A stretch of 64,000 nucleotides of DNA from Cytophagales bacterium (GTDB lineage Bacteria > Bacteroidota > Bacteroidia > Cytophagales > Cyclobacteriaceae), in the NCBI GenBank assembly GCA_022360015.1, contig JAKSDQ010000250.1:22666-86665 (forward strand). Direction: 5' to 3'. Shown piece after piece: positions 41,174 through 53,500 of this stretch; the stretch's first letter is position 1, and each line of letters opens with the position of its first letter. The position numbers and the translations under genes are program-made. The notes beneath the pieces were generated by a model. The model was not told the DNA's origin. It was given only the letters and a program-made list of their open reading frames with translations, and searched no databases.

Positions 41174-44100
41174 ATGAAAAAGTATTTGATATTACTTATA
41201 GGGCTCATTGGAGTACAGTATTTGGTGAAAAGTCAAGATAACCCTCTTCATATCGAGATTGTTCCACCTTCTCCAAACGCTGCTTCTTTAGGAAAATACG
41301 GCGAGATACCGGTAAACTATTATACAGGCACCCCAAATATTAACATTCCCCTTTATGATATTCCTGCCGGTGAGTTTACGGTTCCAATTTCTATAAGCTA
41401 CCACGCATCCGGAATAAAAGTTGAAGAAATGGCTTCTTGGGTAGGGCTTGGTTGGTCATTAAATGCTGGTGGAGTAATTACTAGGACAATGAGAGGTTTA
41501 CCAGATGAAAGAAGATTTTCAGGTATTTTAGAACACGGATACTCTGTTGATGATGTCATAACAGCGAACAGTAACGATAAATTGAACTATTTTGATCAAA
41601 TCACCAATAACCAATTGGATTTTGAGCCAGACATGTTTTACTTCAATTTCAATGGCCGTTCCGGAAGATTCTTCCTGGAGAAAGAAAATGAACAAATCAT
41701 TGGTTATAGTATACCTTATCAAGATATATCAATTGTTTATAATTCTGATCAAACATGGACTATAATCGATGAAAAAGGGTTTAAATACACTTTTGGTGAA
41801 GGAAATGCACAAGACATAACCATCAATGATCGTCAGGGAACAAGGGTAAGCAGTATTTTGACATTTAATTCAGCATGGTATTTGACCAAAATTATTTCAC
41901 CTAACAATGACTCGGTAATGTTTACTTATGAAAACTATACAATTAATTACTGTCAAAAGAGTTATGAAACAAGCTTTTTTTTAAACAGTAATGCTTCAGG
42001 AAGTGGTTGTTCTTCCGACAGGTCTCAAAAAAGTTACAGTGATGTTAGTGTTGAAGGTGCGAGAATCAAAAATATAGTATTTAATCAAGGTACCGTCAAT
42101 TTTATAGTTGAAGATCAAGAGCGATTAGATATCATGGGTGATAGCGCACTTCATGCTATTGAGATACGTGATCTGAAGGGTGATTTAAAGAAACGCTTTG
42201 AGTTAAGCTATGAATATTTTACGAGTTTTGGGGCTCTCTCAAACGACTATTGTTTGGGTAACCAGGACTCTAGAAAATATCGTCTGAAACTAACAGGTGT
42301 TCAAGAAAAGATTGACAGCAATAATCTTAAACCACCCTATTCCTTTATCTACAACAGCAAGAATCTACCTGAAAGATTGTCTAATGCCCAAGACCACTGG
42401 GGGTTTTACAATGGCAAGGTCAACAATTCAAGCCTGGTACCTAAATACCTCTATTTGAATCCAAATATGGGTAGTCAAATCACCTTGCCCGGTGCTAATA
42501 GAATGGCCAGTGATGGTCACATGCAAGCTGCAATTATAGAACAAATAAAATACCCTACCGGAGGAACCACAGATTTTGAATTTGAGCCACATCAGGCACT
42601 TGTTCCCGCAACATTTCTTTGGCAAACTGAACAAACAGTAGATGGTGACTCTCTTTATGCGAATGTTAGAGCAGCCGATGCAGCTGATACAAGGGTAGTT
42701 TTCGCTGACTTCACCATTGATGCACCTCCGGAGTTGGTTCAGCCAGGTAGGGTTCCTGGACTTATGATGGAAATTACAATCAGCGGTTTGCAAGGGTGCA
42801 ATTTTGGAGATCGTAGTGGGCCTAGTGCATGTGGGATTTTTATTGATATTTTTAAGGAAAATGGGGAAATAGCTTGGTCCGCAGGACGAGAAATTGGATC
42901 TACTTATATAACAAACCAATTTTTAGAGAATGGTAATTACCAATTGACATTGGAGATATTTGATGGTTTAAACCCATTGGCAAATCATTTTGTCGTAAAT
43001 GTGAGCGGACCAAAAAGTATCCCAGTTTTTAGCGGGTCAAATTCACATTTAACAAAAAGGAACATAACCGTCGGAGGTTTAAGAATTCATAGGATTACAT
43101 CACAAGATCCTGGATCTTTGCCCACAATTACCCGGTTTACTTACAAGGACAAATCCGACCCGGAAAAATCAAGTGGGGTAGTGATTACCGAGCCAGTCTA
43201 TGGATATGACTATCGCAGTGCGGTCAATTGCTATGATTTCGTAAGAACGGCACGAAGCAATGTAATACTTGGGACAACCCAAGGAGGACATGTTGGATAT
43301 GAACAGGTACAAGTTTACTATGGTGAAAACGGAGAAAGCGGTAAAAGTAGCTTCCAATATACTACTGCAAATGAATATCCGGATAGGATTCGTCCAACAT
43401 TTCCATTTCCTCCTGCTGAGAGTTTTGATTGGAAGCGCGGGCTACTAGTGAACCAGATAGACTTAAAAAAATCTGCTGGTGACTATGAAAGAATACGCAA
43501 GGTAATTAATGACTATGAAATTAAAAATGTTAACACGTGGAATAAGAGAAAAAGGGGATTAAAAGTAGGATGTCAAATATCTTCTCGTGGTGGTTGTACG
43601 GATATGGTTTTTGAAGAATATGGAGTGTCCACGGGATGGCACTATTTGGGCAAAGTATATGATGTAAGATATGATCAGAACAATACAACTGATAGTATTT
43701 TTACAGAAAGGCAGTTTTTTTATGACAGAAGGGAGTTTCATGTTATGCCTACCTCTGAAACCAAATCGACTAGTCATGGACAAACCGTTGAAACCCGCTT
43801 CAAATACCCTCTTGATTATGAATTTGCGGGAGTAGCAGTCGATTCAATGGTGAAACGCCATATTTTGGCTCCTGTAATTGAGGAATCAAAGTGGGTTGAT
43901 GGCGAATTAGTTTACGGGGTGGCAACAGAATACAAAATTGAAGATAAAATAGTTGTACCTGAAAATGTTTATTTAATCGAAACTAGTGGCGGTTTAACAG
44001 GATTAAATGAATCGACGGATGGTGAAAACTTCGACATTAATTATAAAGAAAGAGCAAACTATCTATACGATAAAAATGGCAACCTGATTCAAATAAGAGA

Positions 44101-44536
44101 AACCAACAATATGCCCACCAGCTATGTTTGGGGTTATAACAACACATTTCCTGTTGCGCAAGCTATTGGTGTGGAAGTAGCATTACTGGAAAGTTCAGTT
44201 GCTGATGCTGTTAATAGTTTGGCTACGTACTCAAATGGTTTAGACGATTTGGAAATTTTGTTAGCAGATATTAATGGGTTAGATACCGAAAATAAAAGAA
44301 ATAACTGGCGTAATTTTAATTTAGCCCTTAATAGTTCACTAGAAGAGGGCCAAATTACCACCTACACCTACGACCCCCTGGTTGGCATAACTTCCCAGAC
44401 CGATCCCAATGGTATAACCACCTATTACGAATATGATGCCCTAGGCCGCCTGCAACACATCCGGGACCATGAAGAAAACATTGTGCAGCATTATGAATAC
44501 CGTTATCACAGCGAAGCACAGGGAGGAGGGCAGTAA
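41174..44536 (+). CDS. RHS/YD-repeat shaft protein
   Basis: Start MKKYLILLIGLIGVQYLVKSQ preferred; VPPSPNAASLGKYGEIPVNYYTGTPNINIPLYDI..., YD-type repeats, ends YYEYDALGRLQHIRDHEENIVQHYEYRYHSE. Confidence 0.85.
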   Translation: MKKYLILLIGLIGVQYLVKSQDNPLHIEIVPPSPNAASLGKYGEIPVNYYTGTPNINIPLYDIPAGEFTVPISISYHASGIKVEEMASWVGLGWSLNAGGVITRTMRGLPDERRFSGILEHGYSVDDVITANSNDKLNYFDQITNNQLDFEPDMFYFNFNGRSGRFFLEKENEQIIGYSIPYQDISIVYNSDQTWTIIDEKGFKYTFGEGNAQDITINDRQGTRVSSILTFNSAWYLTKIISPNNDSVMFTYENYTINYCQKSYETSFFLNSNASGSGCSSDRSQKSYSDVSVEGARIKNIVFNQGTVNFIVEDQERLDIMGDSALHAIEIRDLKGDLKKRFELSYEYFTSFGALSNDYCLGNQDSRKYRLKLTGVQEKIDSNNLKPPYSFIYNSKNLPERLSNAQDHWGFYNGKVNNSSLVPKYLYLNPNMGSQITLPGANRMASDGHMQAAIIEQIKYPTGGTTDFEFEPHQALVPATFLWQTEQTVDGDSLYANVRAADAADTRVVFADFTIDAPPELVQPGRVPGLMMEITISGLQGCNFGDRSGPSACGIFIDIFKENGEIAWSAGREIGSTYITNQFLENGNYQLTLEIFDGLNPLANHFVVNVSGPKSIPVFSGSNSHLTKRNITVGGLRIHRITSQDPGSLPTITRFTYKDKSDPEKSSGVVITEPVYGYDYRSAVNCYDFVRTARSNVILGTTQGGHVGYEQVQVYYGENGESGKSSFQYTTANEYPDRIRPTFPFPPAESFDWKRGLLVNQIDLKKSAGDYERIRKVINDYEIKNVNTWNKRKRGLKVGCQISSRGGCTDMVFEEYGVSTGWHYLGKVYDVRYDQNNTTDSIFTERQFFYDRREFHVMPTSETKSTSHGQTVETRFKYPLDYEFAGVAVDSMVKRHILAPVIEESKWVDGELVYGVATEYKIEDKIVVPENVYLIETSGGLTGLNESTDGENFDINYKERANYLYDKNGNLIQIRETNNMPTSYVWGYNNTFPVAQAIGVEVALLESSVADAVNSLATYSNGLDDLEILLADINGLDTENKRNNWRNFNLALNSSLEEGQITTYTYDPLVGITSQTDPNGITTYYEYDALGRLQHIRDHEENIVQHYEYRYHSEAQGGGQ

Positions 44537-44579
44537 CGTGGAGAAGAACTATCTGAATAATATCAAAAATAATTGGGTT

Positions 44580-47500
44580 ATGAAAAAAGTTAAAGATTTA
44601 TTCATAAACAGATGGGCTTATCTGATAGGAATATGCCTTCAGCTCAGTTTCTCTACTTGCTATGCGCAGGGAGAAGGTTTGGTGCCAGATGCAGTAGAAC
44701 ATGCGGCATTGGTTGATCTATACAATAACCTGGATGGACCCAATTGGACTAATAAGACGAATTGGTTGCAGGGAACTACCAACACTGATTTTGAAAATTG
44801 GTGGGGAGTAAGTACATCCAATGGTGATGTGACTGGTATAAGTTTGCCACTCAATAACTTAATGGGAAGCATCCCATCAACAATGGGCAACCTTACCGCG
44901 TTAGTCAACCTCAATTTACACACAAATCAAATCACAGGAACAATACCGACTGAAGTGGGGGATTTGATTAACCTTTCTGCTCTGCATTTGCATAATAACC
45001 AACTCATCGGCAATATTCCAACCTCCTTAGGTAACCTATCTAATTTGACTGTATTAGAACTTAATTTTAATAGCTTAAGTGGAGATATTCCTGCCAGTTT
45101 GGGTAATCTGAACAATTTAGAACGACTTTATCTGTACAGCAATCAACTGACAGGTAGTATTCCTGCTACGCTTGGAAACCTGGTTAACTTAAAGCATCTA
45201 ATTGTTTCTTCTAATCAACTATCCGGTAGTATTCCGGCGACCTTAGGGAACCTTACCAACCTTGTTAACTTAAATTTACGGAGCAACCAGTTAACGGGAA
45301 ATATCCCTACAGAATTGGGGGGATTGAGCAATTTGTCTACCATGTATTTATTCCATAATCGACTTTCCGGGGACATTCCATCTTCACTAAGTAACCTGTC
45401 AAATTTAACTATACTAGACTTACATTATAATAATCTTAGTGGAAGTATACCCTCTAACTTAGGTAACTTAAATAATTTGCGGGAACTTTACCTATACAAT
45501 AATCAATTGACGGGGGCTATTCCTTCCTCACTCGGAAACCTGATTAACCTAAAGCACCTGATAGCTTCCACCAATCAACTATCAGGTAGCATTCCTTCAT
45601 CTTTAGGTAACCTCGTTAACCTGATTTCCTTAAACCTTCATACTAACCAACTAACAGGAAGCATTCCTGTGGAATTGGGCAATCTGGCCAATCTTTCTAC
45701 GCTATATTTGTATACAAATCAATTAAGCGGATCAATACCAAGCTCTTTGGGTAATTTGACCGGATTGATCTATCTTCATTTAAACAGTAATGCGCTAAGC
45801 GGTACTATACCTTCATCTATAGGAAACTTAAGTAATTTAATTCGCCTCAGGCTTTCCTGGAATAACCTTTCGGGTGAAATCCCCGCGTCTATAGGAAACC
45901 TGGCGAATCTCAAAGAATTGCTTTTATTTAATAATCAGCTTGGTGGATCAATACCATCAACAGTGGGGCAGCTATCCAATTTGGGGATATTGCATTTGCA
46001 GAAAAATTCTTTAGCGGGCAACATTCCGGATGAAATTGGTAACATGAACTCATTGTATTCTTTGTATTTGACTAGTAATAATCTATCCGGAACCATTCCA
46101 AATGCAATTGGCAACCTAACCGGATTACAATTTCTTCACCTCGATGATAATTCCTTTGGTGGTACTATTCCCAATTCCATCGGAAACCTAAATAATTTGC
46201 GGCGTTTGAGGCTGCATTTTAACAATTTATCTGGAGAAATACCTGAATCGATAGGTAATCTGACCAGTCTGCAAGAATTGCTTTTATATAATAACCAGCT
46301 TATTGGGTCTTTACCACCAACAATAGGCCGACTGTCAAATTTAGGGGTATTGCATTTGCAGACAAATTCTTTAACAGGCGGTATTCCATATGAAATTGGT
46401 AACTTGAACTTGCTGTATTCTTTGAATTTAAGTGGGAACCAACTGTCTGGAGCCATTCCGAATACAATCGGTAACTTATCTGAATTATTGTATCTTTATC
46501 TTGAAAATAATTTGTTAACTGGTAATATTCCCGCATCTATAGGAAACCTGAATAGTTTGATTTTCCTCCGGCTCCAATTCAATAACTTATCCGGTGAAAT
46601 ACCAGTGTCCGCAAGTAATCTAACCAATCTAACTCAATTGTTTTTGTATAATAACAATTTCGCTTCCTTTCCAAGCTTTGCAGGTAATACAAATGCTTCA
46701 AATCTGACTGTTAACATTAAAAACAATAAAATCGTATTTGAAGGTCTTGAAAGTAATTTTACAGCAGTGGATCAGCCCATTTTTGGTGCATTGATTTATG
46801 CCCCGCAAAGTACTGTTGGCACCTCTCAAACGATCGGTTTTCAAATTGGTAATCCGGTTACTTTAACCTTCCAAAGCATCGCTTTTAATAACCAATATCA
46901 GTGGCAAAAATTTAACGGAACCATTTGGCAGGATGTGTTTGGTGCAACTACCAATAATTATACCATAGCCAACACAACCGCAGGAGATATTGGTACGCAG
47001 TATCGTTGTAAGATCACCAATACCCGGGCCACGCAACTGACATTGTATACTGAATCCTACACCTTGGCGGAAGCGTTACCACCCATACCGAATCAGGCCT
47101 TGAACTACATCATCTCCAACACCATTACCGAAAAAGGTGTCACCGAAGACAATGCTATCAACAACCTCGCCGTAGAACAACTGGACAGGACCGTGGACTA
47201 CTTCGACGGCCTGGGCCGCCCTATCCAGTCGGTTATCGTTCAGGGCTCACCCCGTAAAAATGATGTGGTGCAGCACCGCGAGTATGATGCATTTGGCAGG
47301 GAGAACAAGGAGTATTTACCATACACAGCATATATGCATGAAGGTAACATCAAAAATAATGGTTCTTTTAAGGAAGACCCGCTGGGTGACTTATATACCT
47401 TTTACTATCCTGGCAATAACAGTGATCCTGTTAAAGATGTTGCCCGGGAATTCCATAAATATGCCCTAAAAGTTTTTGAACCCTCGCCCTTAAATCGTCT

Positions 47501-50500
47501 CATAGAGCAGGGTGCTGTGGGCAACCCCTGGCAGCCTAATCTTTTCACTGGTAAAGGCAAGACCCTCAAATTCCGCTATCATACCAACATCGCCAATCAG
47601 GTGCGGCTGTGGGAGTTAACAGCAGGCACACAGCTACCCACGAGCACCACGCACTATGCCCCTAACGAATTGATGCTCAATGAAACCGAGGACGAACATG
47701 GTGCTGAGACCCATGAGTTCGTCGACAAGCTGGGCAGGACGGTGCTGAAAGAAGTAGAAAACGTGATCAGCAATACCCAGGTAGAATGGCTGCAGACCTA
47801 CTATGTCTATGATGAGTTCAACAACCTGCGTTATGTTTTCCCTCCCAAAGCTACCAGGCTGTTGGGTGATGGCAACTTTACCCCATCCGGTCCTGATGAT
47901 CCCATTTTGAAAAACCTGGTCTTCCAGTACCACTATGATGGCAGGCAACGCATGATTATGAAAAAGGTGCCTGGCGCTGAGCCGGTGTACATGGTCTACG
48001 ATCAGTTTGACAGGCTGGTGTTTACCCAGGATGGCAACCAGTTTCAAGACAGCGAGTGGAGCTTTACCAAATATGACCCCCTGAACCGGCCAGTGCTGAC
48101 CGGCACCATGACCCTGGCCAATAGCTGGGGCACAGACAGGATGGCCTACCGAGATGGTGTGGAGGCTGGACTGGATACTTACTACACCAACCACTTACCC
48201 AATGATGCCAACTACCGTTATGAGTCCTACAGCGCTTCTGATACCTGGGGTTACACCGACCGCAGCTACCCGCCACTGACCTTGGGCGCCCATGAGATCC
48301 TGACCGTTACCTTCTATGATAACTATGACTTTATCGCTGATGGCCGGTTGGGGACCACAACGGTGAATTATGGCTTTGAACCTGAATTGGGGTTGTTGAA
48401 CATGGATACTTTTACCAGGGTCAAAGGCCAGGTGACCGGCTCCCGCACCCAGGTGTTGGGAGAAAATAAATACTTAAATACAGTCATCTACTACGATGAG
48501 CGCTACCGGGTGGTCCAGACGGTCACAGACAATTACACCGGCGGCTTTGACAGGGTGACTACTGAATACGACTTCGCAGGACGGGTGCTGCGCACGCAGC
48601 AGACCCACCGGCGGGGTACGGGCAGCTTTGAGGACCTGGTGGTGAACCAAAGCTTTACCTATGACCATGCCAGCCGGCTATTGAATACTTACCACCGTAT
48701 CAATAGCCAGGACTCGGTCCTTCTGACCGCCAACCGCTACAATGAAATCGGTGAGCTGGTGGAGAAAAACCTGCACAGCGCGCTGATGACCAATCCACAA
48801 TTCAAACAGTCGGTGGACTACCGCTATAACATCCGGGGATGGCTGATCAGGATCAATAACAGTGCGCTGACAACGGGCGGCATCAATACCGGGGACCAGG
48901 CACCGGATTATTTCGGCATGGCGCTGTATTATAACCTGAAAGTCCCCGGTTTAAACTATGACATGACCGGCACCGGGCAGGATCCCATGAACAGCCCTTT
49001 GCCCTATTTTGAGCAGCTATTGCAGGGACTGCCGTTAAAGCCGGTTATTTCCTACCAACTACCGGATATTTTTAACCGAAATCCTACTGCTTTCAAACAC
49101 CCGGTACCTGCGAAAATACAAAATGGCCATAAGGCTGGCTGGGGCCATAAGTTTGGCGTAGATTACCGGGGGGTAAATTCCGGGAAGGTCAACCCAGGAA
49201 AGATCAAGGCTAAAATGGCCAAAGACAAAAAACCCGGCATTGGCTTCTACAGCCCGCGGCAGTTGCCGGATAAAACCGGCAGGGTGTCGCATCATAACTG
49301 CAGCAGCCAGCAAAGTACTTCTCCGGTAGCCGTAGCCTCTGGCGAAGGACTCGGCACTTCACCTGTTATCTGCTTACAAGAACAGGATGTTTTATCCGGT
49401 GATGATGATGAGTCCGAAAGTTGGGCAGTACACCTCACCCCTGAAGTATTCCTGGATGTTGACCCCGCTACGCTGACAGCCTCCCTGGACGGCACCATTT
49501 GGGTCACCGGGGATTTTACCACCGGGGTGGCCTCAAAAGATAAGTCTTTGGGAAAGAAGGCTGGGAAGAACACATCCCTTCTCAGTGAGGAACTGTGGCT
49601 GGAGGCTGAGTGTGGCACAAGGGGTCCGAACTGGACCATGGCCAGTGATGCCTCGGCCTCTAACAACAACTACATGGTCATGCAGACAGGTACCGCCCAA
49701 ATGACCACCCCGCCTTCCACAGTCGCCGACCATTTAAGTTATACTTTCGACATCACCACTGCCGGAGATTATAAAGTCTGGGGCAGGGCTTTTACCACTA
49801 GTGCCAACGACGACTCGTTTTGGGTAAGGATGGATGGTGCAAGCTGGATCAAGTGGAATGCCATCCCTACCGGTAGCTGGTTGTGGGATGATATCCATGA
49901 CTCAGATAACTCGGGGGTGGCAGTCACTTTCAACCTTACCGCAGGCAGCCACACCCTGGATATTGCCTTCCGGGAGCCAGGGGCTAAAATTGATAAACTG
50001 TATATTTCTTCTACCGGAGTAGCCCCCACAGGTACAGGCCAAGCAGCCACTAACTGTGTGGCCACTGCTCCGCCGGCTGACCCCACAGGGCTTGTCACCC
50101 TCCGCACTTCATTCGACTACATCACCTTTAGCTGGGATGCCAATGCACAGATTGTGGATGACTACGCCGTTGAAAGGTCTGAAGATAACATCAATTTCAT
50201 CGCAGTGGGCACTGTCGCAGGAAATGCCCTTTCCTTCCAGGACCATACCGTACAGGCAGGCACCGGCTATTACTACCGCATCAAAGCCAACAACAGCCTG
50301 GGCAACTCAGGCTTTTCAACCTCCCTGAATGCATCATCCCTAGCTGACCCCGGGATCATTAAAGACCAGTTGCTCCTCTACCTGGACGCCCGCAACCCTG
50401 CCAGCTACCCCGGGTCGGGCAATACCTGGTATGATTTAAGCACTGGCACCAACGATGCCACCCTCAACGCCTATTCTTTTGATGGCACCGATTTGAGTTT

Positions 50501-53500
50501 TACCTACAACGGCACCCAGGTGATCACTGGCGAAAACCTGCCCATTGCCCAAAACCAGGCTTTCAGTGTAGGCTTTTGGATCAACCCATCGGACAACTCA
50601 AGGCCTAATATGGTGCGGAGCAGCTTTAATGTGGGAGCATTCATTTTCGGGGTGCGCAGTGGTTTTCCAGGTTCCATTCAGGCAGGTATCGACAACCTTG
50701 ATGAGAATGCCATGATCGCCCGGACAGATTTGCCGGCAGGACTGCTGGCCAATAACCAGGACCAGTATTTTGTATACACCTATGAAAACAACATCGCCTC
50801 GCTGTATAAGAACGGACAACACTTCATCAGCAAAGACATCGGCCCGATGACGGCGGCATGGGGCAAGTTTATCCTAAGTTATGCCCTGGGCCGGTTTAAT
50901 GTTGCCCAGGTCTACGGACGGGCCCTGACAGCGGATGAGGTGTGGCACAACTATTACATGGGTTATGGTCATACAAGCAGCACGGTAACTGTGCCCGCCA
51001 CCTCTACGGATGTTGTGGCCACGGCTTTATCGGTCAGCCAGGTATCCCTTACATGGAGCGATGTAGCCACCGATGAGGTGTACTACCTGGTGGAGCGGTC
51101 AACGGACGGGACCAACTTCACCCCGTTGAAATACCTGCCGGCCGGTGCCACTGCCCATGAAGATGTGGGCCTGAATGCAGCCACCGCTTACACCTACCGG
51201 GTGACAGCCGTAAATGCGGCGGGCAGTTCTGCCCCTTCAGCGAACCAAACCGCTACCACTGATCCACTGCCGGTGATCAACATTGTCAGCGATGGCCTGG
51301 AGTTGTACCTGGATGCAGGTCATGTGTCCAGCTACAATGGAGCAGGCACAGGCACGGTGTGGAATGATATCAGCGGCAAGAACCACCATGCCACTCTGGA
51401 TGAAGGAGTTGCTGTTTTATCCGGGCACCTGCGTTTTAACAACCGGGGATTCTCAGCACCGGTACCTGCCTTGACAGCAGGCATAACCAACTTTTCAGTG
51501 GGCTTCTGGATGCGGCCTACCCAGGCAGGGTATCGCAACAACAACCTGCAGGCGAGCGGCGCTGAATTTGGTAACGGGGCCTTTTTCAGCCGCAATGATG
51601 CGGTCAATTTCAGGTATGTGACGGGGGTGACCGCCACCAACATGTTTGACAGTTACAGTGTCTACATTTTGGATGAATGGGCCTATTTTGTGTTTACCTA
51701 TGATAACGGTACTGCTCGCATGTATAAAAACGGGGTGGAGTTCAGTAACAGCCCAAAGGTGCAGGACCCGGTAACGGTAGACTTTGAAAACCTGATGTTG
51801 AAACAGGGGTATGGTGATTTTGACCTGTTACAGGTGTATTCCAAAACACTGACTGCCCAGGAGGTTTTTCAGAACTATGAAATCCACAAAAACCGCTACT
51901 TTGTGCCCACCCAGGTACCTGCAGCACCCACAGACCTGGCTGTCAATACCCTCGGATCCTATGAAATCAAAATCACCTGGACAGACAATGCAGACAACGA
52001 GGACAAATTTGTCGTTGAGATGGCTAGTGATATCAACGGCCCTTTTACGGTGCTCGACGAGGTGATTGTCAATGTCAATAACTATACCCATGATAACCTG
52101 ACCCCCAACCAGATAGTTTACTTCCGGGTGAAGGCAGAGAACAGTCTGGGCAGTTCAGGTTACAGTAATGTACTTACGGCCAAAACTTTATCTGCCAAGA
52201 CCACCCCACCTTTGCCGCCCACAGGCTTGAGTGCCAGTGTGCAGTCCTACAACAGGATCAGGCTGATCTGGAACGATGTGGCCACCCATGAGGATGAATA
52301 CCAGGTAGAAAGTTCCACGGATGGCACTAACTACAGTGTTTTAGCTGTCTTGCCGTTTAATACCAGCTCCTATGAGGACACAGGTCTTGAACCCAACACC
52401 ACCTATCACTACCGGGTAGCAGCACTTAATTCCAGGGGAAGTTCGGGGTACAGCAACACGGTCAGTGGCATCACCACCTCTTTCCCGGATTTCTCCGTGG
52501 TCACCAGCGGCCTGGAATTGTACCTGGATGCAACCCTGACGATGAGTTATGACGGCAGTGGCCCTGACTGGTATGATTTGAGCGGCAAGGGCAATGATGC
52601 CACCCTGGATGCGGGTGTGGTCAAACAAAACGGCAGGCTGCACTTTACCGATCAGGGTTTTGAGGCGCCCCTGCCGGGACTGCCGGCGGGTACCACCCAC
52701 TTTTCAGTAGGCTTCTGGCTGCGGCCTGATGCACAGGGATATACCTACAACAATGTCAGTTCTGTCAACGCGGCCCATCTGGTAGGCGCCTACTATGCTA
52801 CCAATGAAAGCGGGACCAGGATGGTGACCGGTGTGCTGGAGAACCGTTTCGGGCCTTACAATATTTATCAATTGGGTAAGTGGGTATACATCGTTTATAC
52901 TTATGATAATGGTGTGGGCCGATTGTACAGGAACGGCACTTTGCGTGATGGTCCTGCCAACCAGGGGCCGGTGCAAGTAGATTTTCAGAAGATGATCTAT
53001 ACCAAGGGCCATGGGGACTTTGAAGTGCTGCAGGTGTATAACAGGACGCTGAGCGAGGCCGAGGTATTGCAGAACTACAATGCGGACAAAGACCGCTACC
53101 GCAGTACTGTAGCTATACCGGCGGCCCCTTCCGGGTTAGCGGCGAGTGTGGCTTCAAAATCACAGATTAACCTGGCCTGGACCGACAATGCCACTGATGA
53201 GGGGAATTATGTGGTAGAGTTTTCAACAGACGGTGGGGTGAGCTATCGGCCCCTGGTGAGTTTACCTTCTGCGGCGGCGGCCTATGAACATGCAGGTTTG
53301 TCTCCCGGGCAGACGGTTTACTACCGGGTGCAGGCCATCAACTCAACGGGTAATTCAGCTTACAGCAATGTAGTAAGTGCGGCCACATTGCTGGAAGAAC
53401 CTGCCGGGTTAAGTGGCACCCCGTACTTGTCTACCCGTATAGATTTGTCCTGGGTAGATAACGCTGAAAACGAAGTGGGCTATCAGATAGAAAGAAAGGG

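Noticed and set aside
44800-46650. CRISPR array
   Set aside because: The periodic 72-bp signal is LRR coding sequence in one open frame, not repeat-spacer structure; no cas genes.
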